From: Rhodoferax sp. | Lineage (GTDB): Bacteria; Pseudomonadota; Gammaproteobacteria; Burkholderiales; Burkholderiaceae_C | Direction: 5' to 3' | DNA length: 64,000 bases | Assembly: GCF_018063565.1 (NCBI RefSeq) | Contig: NZ_JAGPBB010000006.1 | Location: 1 to 64,000 of the forward strand | Shown: positions 1 to 9,457 of the stretch, piece by piece | Layout of the letters: every line of letters begins with the position of its first letter | Position numbering within the stretch: position 1 is the first letter of the stretch | The notes under the pieces: model-generated | Database searches by the model: none | Told to the model about the DNA's origin: nothing | What the model saw: the letters and a program-made list of their open reading frames with translations, nothing else | Translations under genes and position numbers: made by a program

Positions 1-667
1 GCATGCCATAAACGGCGCGAACGTAAGCCATGCCAAGCACGTTGAATTGCCCACGGCGCACGCCACGTTGACGAGCCGCCGCGCAAACAGCGACGACAAA
101 GTCTCGCACTGCAATGCCGAGAGGAACAGCGAATTGCATCGGGCCAAGTAGCCCGCCCAGGGTTGACTGCGCAGCGCCCGGCGCCGCCAGTGGCGTGACA
201 ACGCGCCCGACAAAACTGCCAAATGCTGGCCCCAAGCGCATACCGATAGCAATCCAGGCGGCACGGCTTGGCCCGAAAGACAAGGTGCACGTCGAATTCG
301 AAGTCGCGGTCTGCGAGCCGACTCGCCCCTCAACATAAAAGCCAGGTGGCACCGCAATCGTCACATTGAAGAAGCAGAAGTCGACGTCCAACACCACGCC
401 CAGCGTTGCCCAATCATTGACTCGCAATGTGTGGCGTGGGCTCGCGAAGTCAAAAAGAGCTGATGCAAAGCCACGGCTGTCGGGTTGCGCGAGCAGCCGT
501 GCCACGTCACCTGGCTGGATCGTCGGGCTATCCGTAAATCCCGTGGAGAACTGATCGGCCGTGGCGACAACATTCAGCTGTTGCGCAAAGCTCACTTTGA
601 AGCGGACATAACCAATTTCACGAACGGGCGTCTCATACTGCAGTTCAGCGGCGACGGGCATACTCAT
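1..667 (-). CDS. Unrecognised protein, partial (C-terminus beyond left edge)
   Basis: An open frame of 222 codons runs from an ATG at 667 leftwards to the window edge without a stop. The start is well supported: AAAGGAGAA lies directly upstream of the ATG. The N-terminal part (starting MSMPVAAELQYETPVREIGY) is polar; residues around 140-200 are rich in Gly, Ala, Val and Phe and could hold one or two hydrophobic segments or amphipathic helices. There is no signal peptide and no motif I can assign to a family. It stands alone, transcribed away from the decayed region at 668-1732. It could be an accessory gene, but the sequence does not prove transfer. The reading frame is convincing; the function is unknown. 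Confidence 0.7.
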   Translation of the reverse strand, partial: MSMPVAAELQYETPVREIGYVRFKVSFAQQLNVVATADQFSTGFTDSPTIQPGDVARLLAQPDSRGFASALFDFASPRHTLRVNDWATLGVVLDVDFCFFNVTIAVPPGFYVEGRVGSQTATSNSTCTLSFGPSRAAWIAIGMRLGPAFGSFVGRVVTPLAAPGAAQSTLGGLLGPMQFAVPLGIAVRDFVVAVCAAARQRGVRRGQFNVLGMAYVRAVYGM

Positions 668-1129
668 TTCTCCTTTGGGTTGGGCTACCTGCGCAGTGGA
701 GCCTTGGGAAAGCGGATTAGCATTTCAACCGCCGCAAAATCAGTATCACACCTTTGATTGAATACTAACCCACGTAGAAACCCTTGTGATTTTCGCAACA
801 TCGATATTCTTGGGCGAGCCAGCATCGAAACGCGCCTGGCGGTTTGGCCAACCGCGGTGGACCAGCTACGCCTGCTGTCGTCCAATCAACAGCAGCGGCA
901 AACAAACCCAAGCCCTACAAACCCGGTCGCGCGCGGCCCACCTCAAATGACCCTGCCGACTGGTGAATTCGGGTGAGGCCTCGCCAAGGAGGCCCTCTTC
1001 GCCCGGGGTATAGGTGGTTTGCTGGCTGTTCAGGGGTACGATACTGGACTTGATGGGGTTGAAGTGCTTATCCGTGATTTTGCGGTTTGCCACGACCGAT
1101 TTCTACGCCCTCTTTTTTGTTTCTGATGG
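668..1129. other. Stretch without a recognisable gene
   Basis: Between the left partial gene and the transporter remnant there are only short frames in both strands, none with a convincing ribosome site or recognisable protein. A minus-strand frame at 866-1093 starts MANRKITDKHFNPIK but matches no family I know. The 700-780 part is AT-richer and probably holds the promoter of the left gene. Confidence 0.5.
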
Positions 1130-1468
1130 GTGGCGGCAAAAGGTGTGGACTTCATCTTTACAGCTGTCGGCGCTGCTGCTGTGCGTGCCGATCAAAAAGT
1201 GGTGCTTGGTGTGCGCCCTGAGTATCTGAAAATTGGCGCCGGCGGAAAGATCAGGGCTCTTGTTTATTCCACGCTGCCATCTGGCATGGAAACGGTGGTC
1301 AAGCTGTTGCTGAAAGAGCACATGCTGACGTCGGTGGTGTTTGGCGCCATTGATTTTGCCGTTGACACGGAAATTGAGTTTGACTTCATTGAAGATCGCT
1401 GCATTCTTTTCGATGGCGACTCCATGGTCAATCTTCAACAAGGAAAAATCCGGGTCGATCAAAGCTAA
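1130..1468 (+). pseudogene. C-terminal remnant of a sugar-type ABC transporter ATPase
   Basis: The translated frame contains VLGVRPEYLKI followed by a region ending FIEDRCILFDGDSMVNL. This is the layout of the C-terminal TOBE-type domain of MalK/UgpC-class ATPases (typically 'lGVRPEh...', then a beta-rich segment, then '...lFD..tg..l'). The ATPase core of about 240 residues (Walker A, LSGGQ, Walker B) is absent: an in-frame TGA at 1124 precedes the fragment, and nothing upstream restores it. The GTG at 1130 has no ribosome site. I read it as a decayed gene end, not an expressed small protein. The link to MalK/UgpC is by pattern recognition only. Confidence 0.6.
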
Positions 1469-1631
1469 CCGCAATGGCCGAGTTTTGGTCAGAATTTAGG
1501 CTTTGATTTTGAGCGGACCGGCAGACTGCCTGTGTTTCAGCCTTGACGGTTTGCGGCAAATGGCCCGGAACCTCGCCTGCCAGCCACACCTTAAGCACAC
1601 CACTCGGTCTCTGAGATATGCTCCCGATTAG

Positions 1632-1675
1632 ATAGCTATCTACCTATAAAGTAAAAGCGCTTGATGCCATTTTGG
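1632..1675 (+). repeat. Dispersed 40-50 bp repeat, copy 1 (intergenic)
   Basis: The segment starts ATAGC and ends AAGCGCTTGATGCC-ATTTTGG. This fits the family core ATAGC, then about 20-25 nt, then (G/A)GCGCT or GGGCT-AGAGGC, then TTTT, seen elsewhere in the window. It lies about 60 bp before the hrpA start. Confidence 0.5.
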
Positions 1676-1732
1676 CTAAGAAATTAGCACCGTTCAGCCG
1701 CGCGCGGACGCAGCCTCGATAATGGCGACCCC

Positions 1733-4700
1733 ATGTCTGCACCTCTGAAAATCGAATTTCCCGAATCGCTGCCGGTCTCTGCCAAACGGCAAGAGATCAT
1801 GGCGGCAATGGACCAGCACCAGGTCATCATCGTCTGTGGTGAAACCGGTTCGGGCAAAACGACCCAGTTGCCCAAAATCGCCCTCGCGATGGGGCGCGGC
1901 CTGTGCCACTATCCCAGGATCCTGTCCGATGGCCGACCCGCTCCGCGTGGCAAATTGATTGGCCACACGCAGCCACGGCGAATTGCTGCCAGCAGTGTGG
2001 CCAAACGGATTGCCGAAGAACTCCACACCACGCCGGGTGACGTGGTCGGTTTCAAGGTGCGCTTTCAGGACCGGCTGGGCCGCGATGCATCCGTCAAGCT
2101 GATGACCGACGGCATTTTGCTGGCCGAGACACAAACCGATCCGCTGTTGCAAGCCTACGACACCATCATCATCGACGAGGCGCATGAACGCAGCCTGAAC
2201 ATCGACTTTTTGCTTGGCTACCTGCGCCAGATCCTGCCGCGCCGCCCGGACCTCAAAGTGGTGGTGACCTCAGCCACCATTGACGCCCAGCGTTTTGCCG
2301 ACCACTTCGCTTCAAAAAAGGGGCCAGCGCCCATCATCATGGTCTCCGGGCGCATGTTCCCGGTGGAGCAGCGTTACCGCCCGTTTGAAGAAGCGCGCGA
2401 CTACGACCTGAACCACGCGATTGCCGATGCGGTGGACGAGCTTTGGCGTGACATCCATAACAGTGGCGATATTCTGGTTTTCTTACCGGGTGAGCGTGAA
2501 ATCCGCGAGGCCGCCGATCACCTGCGCGGCCATCTGAGTCATCAGCCGGTGTTGCGGGGTACCGAGGTGTTGCCGCTGTTTGCCCGGCTGAGTCAGGCCG
2601 AGCAGGACCGTATTTTTGACGGCCACAGCGGTCGGCGTATTGTGCTGGCCACCAATGTGGCTGAAACCTCACTCACCGTACCCGGTATCCGATACGTCAT
2701 TGACGCAGGCACCGCGCGCATGAAGCGCTACAGTTTCAGAAGCAAGGTGGAGCAACTGCTGGTTGAACCCATCAGCCAGAGCTCGGCCAACCAGCGCGCC
2801 GGGCGTTGTGGCCGGGTGGCCAACGGCATTTGCATCCGGCTGTATGACGAGAAAGACTTTGTCGGTCGCCCCAAGTTCACGGATCCTGAAATCCTGCGCT
2901 CGTCACTGGCCGGGGTGATTTTGCGCATGAAGTCGCTGCGCCTGGGCGTGGTGGAGGACTTCCCGTTTCTTGAAAAACCTTCCGGCCGTGCCATTGCCGA
3001 CGGTTACCAGTTGCTCAATGAACTGGGCGCAGTCGACGATGCCAATGAACTGACTGCGATGGGCGCCGAATTGGCCAGGCTGCCGCTGGACCCCCGCGTG
3101 GGACGCATGATTCTGGAGGCGAGGTCGCGCCAGGCGCTGGATGAGGTGCTGGTGATTGCCTCAGCGCTGAGCGTTCAGGACGTGCGCGACCGCCCGATGG
3201 AAGCGCAACAACAGGCCGATCAGGCGCATGCCAAATTTGATGATGAGAAGAGCGAGTTCAGTGGCTACCTGAAGCTCTGGAAATGGCTCTCTGAGGCCAA
3301 AGGTGGGGAAGGGCAGCACAAACTCAGCAACCGCCAATACGAGCAACTGCTGCGGCAGAATTTTGTCAGCATCCGTCGGGTGCGCGAGTGGCGCGACATT
3401 TACAGCCAGCTGCACACGGTGGTGGCCGAGCACAAGTGGCGCATCAACACCACGCCTGCCAGCTATGAACAGTTGCACCTTGCCATGCTGGCTGGGCTGC
3501 TGGGCAACATCGGTTGCAAACTCGAAACCGAAGGCTCTGGCGGCGAATACCTTGGTGCGCGAAGCATCAAGTTTTATCCGCATCCGGGCGCGCACCTGGT
3601 CAAAAAGCCGGGACGCTGGATTGTGGCCGCGGAGCTGGTGGAAACCACGCGCCTGTTTGGCCGTGGCATCGCCGCCATAGAGCCGCAGTGGCTGGAACAG
3701 GTCGGCGCGCACCTGTTGAAAAAACAGCTGCTGGACCCGCACTGGGAAAAGAAGGTGGCCGAGGTGAACGCGCTGGAGCGCGCCACGCTGTACGGCATCG
3801 TCATCTACAGCGGCCGGCGCGTCAACTACAGCCGGGTGGATCTGGCGGGCGCGCGGGAGATTTTCATCCGTGAGGCGCTGGTAGGCGGCCAGTGGGAGAC
3901 CAAGCTGCCTTTTCTGGCGGCCAATCACAAGCTGATCCAGCAGGTTGAAGACCTGGAACACAAGGCGCGCCGTCAGGATGTGCTGGTGGACGACGAGCTG
4001 ATTTACGCTTTTTACGACCAGCAACTGCCCGCAGACGTCTGTAGCGGTTTCAGTTTTGAGGCCTGGTACCGCGATGCGGCCCGCATCAACCCCAAACTCT
4101 TGTTGTTGACGCGTGAGGAGCTGATGCGCCATGAGGCGGCGGGCATCACCACCCAGTCCTTCCCCAAAACCGTGCGACTGGGCGGGGTGGATTGTGTCGC
4201 CACCTACCTGCACGAGCCGGGTGATCCCAAGGATGGCTTGACAGTGACGGTACCGATTTTTGTATTGAATCAGGTCAATGAAGAGCGTTGTGAGTGGCTG
4301 GTGCCCGGCATGCTGAAGGACAAGATCCAGGCGCTGATCAAGACCCTGCACCAGCGCCCGCGCTCGCGCCTGGTGCCTCTGCCCGAGTCGGCCAGCAAGA
4401 TGGCAGCCCAGCTCAACGAGCCTGCGCTGTTTGGCCATGGCTCATTGATTGAAGCCGTGCTGAAACTGGTGCGCCTGGCCACCGCTGTGGACGTGGTGCG
4501 TGCCGACATCAAGGTGGACATGCTGCAGCCCCATTTCTTCATGAACTTCCGGGTGGTGGATGATCATGGCCGCCAGCTGGGGCATGGTCGCAATCTGGGT
4601 GCATTGAAGGCCGAGCTAGGCGCGCAGGCGCGCGGCGCATTTCAGGCGCTGGCAGGGCTAAAAATGGCAAAAACGACGGCACATCCTTCCAGGGAGCTTA

Positions 4701-5665
4701 AGCAAAACAAGCTGCCAGTCCGTGAAGTACCTGCATCAGCAGCGACAGAAAAGATCATGCGTGACGTGACACCCCAGGTTCGCCCGGCGGGTATCCCACA
4801 CACCAGCTGGACCTTTGGCGAGCTGCCCGAGCTGCTGGAGATACAAAAAGGCGGACAAACGTTGATCGGTTACCCGGCGCTGCTGGACATGGGTGACGCG
4901 GTCACGATCGAGGTATTTGATGAACCAGATGTGGCCGCCGCCAAACATCGTGCCGGCCTGCGCCGCCTGTTTTCGTTGCAGATCAAAGATGCGCTCAAGT
5001 ACCTTGAAAAAAATATTCCCGACCTGCAGAAAATGGCGGTGACCTATATGCAGGTTGGCAAAAACCCGGATGGCAGCGGCACCGGCGGGACGTTGGAAGA
5101 ATTGCGCGAGCAGATCATCAGCGTGGCGCTGGAGCGTGCCTTTTTGCTCGACCCGCTGCCGACCGATGAATTCGCGTTCAAAAAGCGCGTGGACGAGGGG
5201 CGAGGGCGGCTGACGCTCATCTGCACCGAAGTCGCCCGCCTGGCCGCGACGATTCTGAGCGAATACCATGTGGCCGCGCGCAAGATCAAGGACACCAAAA
5301 ATGCCTCTGACGCCACGGCGGATGCTGCCCAGCAGCTATCACGATTGATATCGAAGAAGTTTCTCAGCGTAACCCCGTGGGGCAGTTTGCAGCACCTGGT
5401 GCGCTACCAGAGGGCCATTGCCGCACGGCTCGACAAATACCGAACCGACCCGGCACGCGACAGCGCGCGTTTGAAAGAGCTGCAACCAGTGGAACAGCGC
5501 TACTGGCGTCTGGTGGCTGAGCGCAAAGGCGTGGTCGATGAGAGGTTGCAAGAGTTCCGATGGCTGCTGGAAGAACTGCGCGTGAGCTTCTTCGCCCAGG
5601 AACTGCGCACCCCGCAGCCGGTGAGCATCAAGCGGCTGGACAAGGCATGGTCACAGTTGATGTGA
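1733..5665 (+). CDS. hrpA: ATP-dependent RNA helicase HrpA (DEAH box)
   Basis: This 1310-residue protein has the full DEAH-helicase set: GETGSGKT at 36-43, DEAH at 148-151, SAT at 180-182 and QRAGRCGR near 354. The helicase-associated and OB-like domains follow, then the long C-terminal domain typical of HrpA (about 1300 residues in the family). HrpA acts on RNA and is linked to mRNA processing and rescue of stalled ribosomes. Compared with the E. coli protein as I remember it, there is an insertion of about 15 residues (57-74) between the Walker A helix and the LIGHTQPRR motif. A low-complexity linker lies around residues 975-1010. The ATG at 1733 fits the family N-terminus but lacks a clear ribosome site. 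It is a single gene, not part of an evident operon. Confidence 0.95.
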   Translation: MSAPLKIEFPESLPVSAKRQEIMAAMDQHQVIIVCGETGSGKTTQLPKIALAMGRGLCHYPRILSDGRPAPRGKLIGHTQPRRIAASSVAKRIAEELHTTPGDVVGFKVRFQDRLGRDASVKLMTDGILLAETQTDPLLQAYDTIIIDEAHERSLNIDFLLGYLRQILPRRPDLKVVVTSATIDAQRFADHFASKKGPAPIIMVSGRMFPVEQRYRPFEEARDYDLNHAIADAVDELWRDIHNSGDILVFLPGEREIREAADHLRGHLSHQPVLRGTEVLPLFARLSQAEQDRIFDGHSGRRIVLATNVAETSLTVPGIRYVIDAGTARMKRYSFRSKVEQLLVEPISQSSANQRAGRCGRVANGICIRLYDEKDFVGRPKFTDPEILRSSLAGVILRMKSLRLGVVEDFPFLEKPSGRAIADGYQLLNELGAVDDANELTAMGAELARLPLDPRVGRMILEARSRQALDEVLVIASALSVQDVRDRPMEAQQQADQAHAKFDDEKSEFSGYLKLWKWLSEAKGGEGQHKLSNRQYEQLLRQNFVSIRRVREWRDIYSQLHTVVAEHKWRINTTPASYEQLHLAMLAGLLGNIGCKLETEGSGGEYLGARSIKFYPHPGAHLVKKPGRWIVAAELVETTRLFGRGIAAIEPQWLEQVGAHLLKKQLLDPHWEKKVAEVNALERATLYGIVIYSGRRVNYSRVDLAGAREIFIREALVGGQWETKLPFLAANHKLIQQVEDLEHKARRQDVLVDDELIYAFYDQQLPADVCSGFSFEAWYRDAARINPKLLLLTREELMRHEAAGITTQSFPKTVRLGGVDCVATYLHEPGDPKDGLTVTVPIFVLNQVNEERCEWLVPGMLKDKIQALIKTLHQRPRSRLVPLPESASKMAAQLNEPALFGHGSLIEAVLKLVRLATAVDVVRADIKVDMLQPHFFMNFRVVDDHGRQLGHGRNLGALKAELGAQARGAFQALAGLKMAKTTAHPSRELKQNKLPVREVPASAATEKIMRDVTPQVRPAGIPHTSWTFGELPELLEIQKGGQTLIGYPALLDMGDAVTIEVFDEPDVAAAKHRAGLRRLFSLQIKDALKYLEKNIPDLQKMAVTYMQVGKNPDGSGTGGTLEELREQIISVALERAFLLDPLPTDEFAFKKRVDEGRGRLTLICTEVARLAATILSEYHVAARKIKDTKNASDATADAAQQLSRLISKKFLSVTPWGSLQHLVRYQRAIAARLDKYRTDPARDSARLKELQPVEQRYWRLVAERKGVVDERLQEFRWLLEELRVSFFAQELRTPQPVSIKRLDKAWSQLM

Positions 5666-5923
5666 GATGGGGCGCTGTGTTGGATGTTGTCAGGGTAGGA
5701 AAACCTCAGTGAGCCGACCCGCAGGCCACCAATCCGGTTTGGCCGGGCGGGGTGCTTCTTCGGACCGCACCGGTCGGGCACCAGGGTTGGGGACGCCGAG
5801 GCTCTCAGTCCAAGTGCCAGCGCGCGCTTGGGGTCCACAGGTTCACGCCACGATTTTGTCAGGTTGCTGAATTCATGGATGCGGACAATGTGGTCTCGGA
5901 TGTGAAATGTTGAAAGACGTCTT

Positions 5924-7117
5924 ATGACTCAAGTGCTGATTGCCGGCGGCGGTATTGGTGGACTGTCGGCTGCGCTGGCATGTGCTCGTGCCGGCGTGAG
6001 GGTGTCGTTGTTCGAACGTGCCGAGGCTTTTTCCGAGGTGGGTGCCGGCATTCAGCTCGGTCCCAATGCCATGCGGGTGTTGTATGGCTGGGACCTTCAA
6101 CAGGCGCTGGATCAGATTGTGGCTTTTCCGCAGCGTTTGCAGGTGCGCAGCGCGTTGTCGGGGCGTGTGCTGGGCACATTGTCGCTGGGGGATGTCGTGC
6201 GCCAGCGCTACGGCGCGCCGTACGTCACCGTCCACCGCGCTGATTTGCACGGTTTGTTGGTGAAAACGCTGCAGGATCGTGGTCAAGCGCAGTTGCATCT
6301 TGGGGCAACCGTGCAGGGTGTGCAACAGAATGAGGACGGGGTGGTGCTGCGACTGACTGGCGAACCAGACATCGCGGGCGACCTGCTGGTAGCGGCAGAT
6401 GGTGGATTTAGCGCCATCCGCCAACAGGTTCTGGCCGACGGTCTGCCGCAACCTACCGGTCACCTGGCTTACCGGGCCATGGTTCAGCAAAGCGACTTGC
6501 CGCTGGCGCTGCGGAGTCAACAGGTCACGGCCTGGTTGGGGCCGCGCCTGCATGTGGTGCAGTATCCGGTGCGGGGTGGCGAATGGCTCAATGTGGTGGC
6601 CATTGTGCATGGCAAGGCGCAGGGGGATATGTCGTGCTGGGACCATAGCGCGAACGCACAGGACTTGCAGCGCGCCATGAACGCCACGTTTACCGATCTG
6701 TCCGACCTGATCAAGGCCATTGGCCATTGGCGACTGTGGCCCTTGAGCATTCGGCCACCCATGGCGGGTGCTCACCAGCTGGCAAAGGGCAGGGTGGCTC
6801 TGTTGGGGGATGCAGCCCATCCGATGGTGCCGTATCTGGCGCAGGGTGCTGCCATGGCGATCGAGGACGCCGCCTGCCTGGCGCAGCTGCTGTCGACTGG
6901 GCCCAAAGAGAATCTGACGTTGCCTCAGGTGTTGCAAGTTTACGCGACGCAACGCTGGCCGCGCAACGCACAGGTGCAGGCGCGGGCCATTCGCAACGGA
7001 GACATTTTTCATGCCACCGGTGTGCTGCGCTTTGGCCGCGATGCGGCGATGCGTTTGCTGGGTGCCCGCTTGCTGGATCAGCCCTGGCTGTATGCCGGGG
7101 GGCCAGTCGCAGTTTGA
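5924..7117 (+). CDS. FAD-dependent aromatic-ring monooxygenase family protein
   Basis: The 397-residue protein belongs to the class A flavoprotein monooxygenases (UbiH / salicylate hydroxylase / 3-hydroxybenzoate 6-hydroxylase type). It begins with the dinucleotide-binding motif GGGIGG (residues 8-13) and a glutamate at the end of the second strand (VSLFERA). It carries the central DG motif (LLVAADGGFSAIR) and the GD motif (VALLGDAAHPMVPYLAQGAA) that contacts FAD. Such enzymes hydroxylate aromatic substrates using NAD(P)H and oxygen. No ring-cleavage or ubiquinone genes are adjacent, so the substrate cannot be deduced. The ATG at 5924 matches the usual start a few residues before the FAD motif. 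It reads alone between hrpA and feoA. Confidence 0.88.
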   Translation: MTQVLIAGGGIGGLSAALACARAGVRVSLFERAEAFSEVGAGIQLGPNAMRVLYGWDLQQALDQIVAFPQRLQVRSALSGRVLGTLSLGDVVRQRYGAPYVTVHRADLHGLLVKTLQDRGQAQLHLGATVQGVQQNEDGVVLRLTGEPDIAGDLLVAADGGFSAIRQQVLADGLPQPTGHLAYRAMVQQSDLPLALRSQQVTAWLGPRLHVVQYPVRGGEWLNVVAIVHGKAQGDMSCWDHSANAQDLQRAMNATFTDLSDLIKAIGHWRLWPLSIRPPMAGAHQLAKGRVALLGDAAHPMVPYLAQGAAMAIEDAACLAQLLSTGPKENLTLPQVLQVYATQRWPRNAQVQARAIRNGDIFHATGVLRFGRDAAMRLLGARLLDQPWLYAGGPVAV

Positions 7118-7234
7118 CGGATTGAGCTGCCTCTGGCGTTGGCTTGTGCGATTTGGTCCGGATGGCCGGGTTGACGCGATTTCCGGCTAAAGTGCGAGCT
7201 TTACTGTCGCCCGATCGCCATTGGGTTGGTTTAC

Positions 7235-7253
7235 AATAAGAATTATTCTCATC
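7235..7253. promoter_or_regulatory. Fur-box-like operator upstream of feoA
   Basis: The 19-mer AATAAGAATTATTCTCATC contains the perfect inverted repeat AGAAT-T-ATTCT with further matching outer bases, as in Fur boxes of proteobacteria (GATAAT-type repeats). It ends 12 bp before the feoA start, so Fe(II)-Fur binding would block the feo promoter when iron is plentiful. The assignment rests on the motif plus the iron-transport operon behind it. Confidence 0.75.
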
Positions 7254-7265
7254 TAAACGGCATGT

Positions 7266-7574
7266 ATGTCTTCTCCCATTCGGGCCCGTTCAAGCGCCGG
7301 CCAACCCATCGGACTACACCAGCTGGCGTGTCACATTCAGGCCGAGGTGGTTGGCATGAACAGCTGTGAAGACGATCAGGACCGGCAAGTTGCCTTGCGC
7401 TTGCTGGAAATCGGCTTCTTGCCGGGTGAATCGGTGCGGGTGATCGGACATGGAGTTCCTGGCCATGATCCGTTGGCGGTACGCATTGGCCATTCGACCT
7501 TCGCCTTGCGCCGGCACGAGGCTGCGCTGGTGCAGGTATGCCCGCTAGGCGACTGCGCAGGTGTCAAGGCGTGA
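7266..7574 (+). CDS. feoA: Ferrous iron transport protein A
   Basis: This 102-residue cytoplasmic SH3-like protein has the FeoA core: LLEIGFLPGESVRVIGHG in the middle, then LAVRIGHSTFALRRHEAALVQV near the C-terminus. About 35 extra N-terminal residues precede the core. FeoA is thought to assist the FeoB channel. The stop at 7574 is followed by the feoB ATG at 7576, so the two are translationally linked. The gene sits directly behind a Fur-box-like palindrome, which suggests iron-repressed expression. Confidence 0.92.
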   Translation: MSSPIRARSSAGQPIGLHQLACHIQAEVVGMNSCEDDQDRQVALRLLEIGFLPGESVRVIGHGVPGHDPLAVRIGHSTFALRRHEAALVQVCPLGDCAGVKA

Positions 7575-7575
7575 C

Positions 7576-9456
7576 ATGAAGTCTTCCTCTGCGGACGCGC
7601 CACTTCGGGTGACCTTGCTGGGCAACCCAAACTGCGGCAAGACCGCATTATTCAATTTGCTGACCGGAAGCCATCAGAAAGTGGCTAACTATGCCGGAGT
7701 GACAGTCGAGCGCAAGGAGGGGCAACTTCACACTGCCTCAGGACGCCGAGTCACCGTGCTGGATTTGCCCGGTGCCTATAGTCTCAATGCGATGAGCGCC
7801 GACGAGCAGATCACCCGTGACGTGGTCACCGGGCAAGGGGCGCGTGAGCCCCAGCCAGACTTGATCGTGTGTGTGGTGGATGCGACTAACCTGCGGCTGA
7901 ACTTGCGCCTTGTGCTGGAGGCACGCGCCTTGCGACTGCCCATGGTGCTGGCACTCAATATGTGTGATTCGGCCTGGCGTGAGGGCATTCTGGTGGATCG
8001 CAAGGCCTTGTCACGTGAATTGGCAATGCCGGTCATCGAGACGGTGGGTATCCGCCATGATGGCGCACATGATCTTTTGGCTTACCTGGATCAGGTGACA
8101 CCGCAAGTTCTGGCTGCGCCTGCCAGTGCCTGGCACGGCTCGAGCGTGGCTGAGGTCATGGTGACACAGCAGGAGGTCAGGCGCATCATCGCGCTGACGG
8201 TGCAAGAGCCGCGCGACAGTTTGCATACGGACGATGCCATTGATGCAGTGGCGCTGCACCCCCTGTGGGGCATGATGCTGTTGTGCCTGACGCTGTTTCT
8301 GATGTTTCAGGCGGTGTTCAGTTGGGCCGTGTGGCCAATGGACGGCATCAAAGCATTGATTGAATGGCTTGGAGGGTTGCTGGGTACCCATCTGGCAGAG
8401 GGTCCACTTAAAAGCCTGCTGGTTGACGGTGTCTTGGCCGGGGCCGGTGGTGTGCTGGTGTTCCTGCCGCAAATTCTGATTCTGTTTTTTTTCATTCTGG
8501 TGCTGGAGGACTCTGGCTATCTGCCGCGCGCCGCGTTCTTGCTCGACCGGGTGATGGGTACCGTCGGTTTGTCTGGCCGGTCGTTCATCCCTTTGTTATC
8601 GAGCTTTGCCTGTGCAGTGCCCGGGATCATGGCGACACGAACCATCACCCATTGGCGGGACCGACTGATCACGATCTTGATTGCTCCGCTGATGACCTGC
8701 TCAGCTCGTCTGCCGGTTTATGCCTTGCTAATTGGCGCATTCATTCCGCAACGCAGTGTGTTGGGCGTCTTCAATCTGCAGGGATTGGTGATGTTCGCCT
8801 TGTACATGGGGGGGATTCTGTCGGCAATGGCGGTGGCCGGTGTGGCCATGAGCTGGCGCAACCTGGCACGCCCGACACCCCTGGTGATGGAATTGCCTTC
8901 TTACCGTTTGCCAAGCCTTCGCAGCTTGGCGCACGGGCTTTATGAACGGGCCGCCATCTTCATTCGGCGGGTCGGGGGCATCATTCTGGCGTTGATGGTG
9001 CTGTTGTGGTTCTTGTCCAGTTATCCAGCGCCGCCTGATGGGGCCACTAGTGCGGCCATCCAATATAGTTTTGCCGGACGTTTGGGGCACGCGCTGGAAT
9101 GGCTGGTTTCGCCAATCGGTTTCAATTGGCAGATTGCCATTGCGTTGGTTCCGGGCATGGCGGCAAGAGAAGTCGCGGTGGGTGCACTAGGCACCGTGTA
9201 TGCGCTGGCGGCCACCGGTGAAGATGTGGCAACGCAACTGGTTCCACTGATCAGTCACAGTTGGTCACTGGCAACCGCGTTGTCCTTGCTGGTTTGGTAT
9301 GTGTTTGCGCCACAGTGCATTTCAACCCTGGTGGCGGTCAAACGCGAAACCAACGGCTGGCGCTACCCCTTGTTGATGGCGTCGTATCTATTTGGTCTCG
9401 CCTATCTGGCCAGTTTTGTGACTTACCGGGTAACTCTGGCGTTCAGTGGCGGATGA
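7576..9456 (+). CDS. feoB: Ferrous iron transport protein B (GTPase/permease)
   Basis: The 626-residue protein has an N-terminal G domain: GNPNCGKT at 16-23, DLPG near 63 and LNMCD near 125 in place of NKxD. A helical spacer follows, then a membrane domain with two Gate segments (the long hydrophobic runs from about residue 225). FeoB imports Fe(II) across the inner membrane under low-oxygen or reducing conditions. The ATG at 7576 is preferred because it lies one base after the feoA stop; a GTG at 7561 would add five residues inside feoA. The protein is shorter than E. coli FeoB (773 aa), which is common in this class. Regulation is presumably through the Fur box ahead of feoA. Confidence 0.95.
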   Translation: MKSSSADAPLRVTLLGNPNCGKTALFNLLTGSHQKVANYAGVTVERKEGQLHTASGRRVTVLDLPGAYSLNAMSADEQITRDVVTGQGAREPQPDLIVCVVDATNLRLNLRLVLEARALRLPMVLALNMCDSAWREGILVDRKALSRELAMPVIETVGIRHDGAHDLLAYLDQVTPQVLAAPASAWHGSSVAEVMVTQQEVRRIIALTVQEPRDSLHTDDAIDAVALHPLWGMMLLCLTLFLMFQAVFSWAVWPMDGIKALIEWLGGLLGTHLAEGPLKSLLVDGVLAGAGGVLVFLPQILILFFFILVLEDSGYLPRAAFLLDRVMGTVGLSGRSFIPLLSSFACAVPGIMATRTITHWRDRLITILIAPLMTCSARLPVYALLIGAFIPQRSVLGVFNLQGLVMFALYMGGILSAMAVAGVAMSWRNLARPTPLVMELPSYRLPSLRSLAHGLYERAAIFIRRVGGIILALMVLLWFLSSYPAPPDGATSAAIQYSFAGRLGHALEWLVSPIGFNWQIAIALVPGMAAREVAVGALGTVYALAATGEDVATQLVPLISHSWSLATALSLLVWYVFAPQCISTLVAVKRETNGWRYPLLMASYLFGLAYLASFVTYRVTLAFSGG

Positions 9457-9457
9457 G

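Noticed and set aside
1130-1468. Functional small ABC ATPase
   Set aside because: No Walker motifs, no ribosome site and a stop directly upstream; it is treated as a remnant.
3161-4438. Minus-strand frame of 425 codons opposite hrpA
   Set aside because: Shadow of hrpA without independent evidence.
4655-4725. Further repeat copy in the hrpA linker
   Set aside because: GGGCTAAAAATGGC resembles the core, but the rest does not follow the spacing; similarity is too low.
7200-7265. Riboswitch ahead of feoA
   Set aside because: The leader is too short, and the visible symmetry fits a Fur operator rather than an RNA fold.
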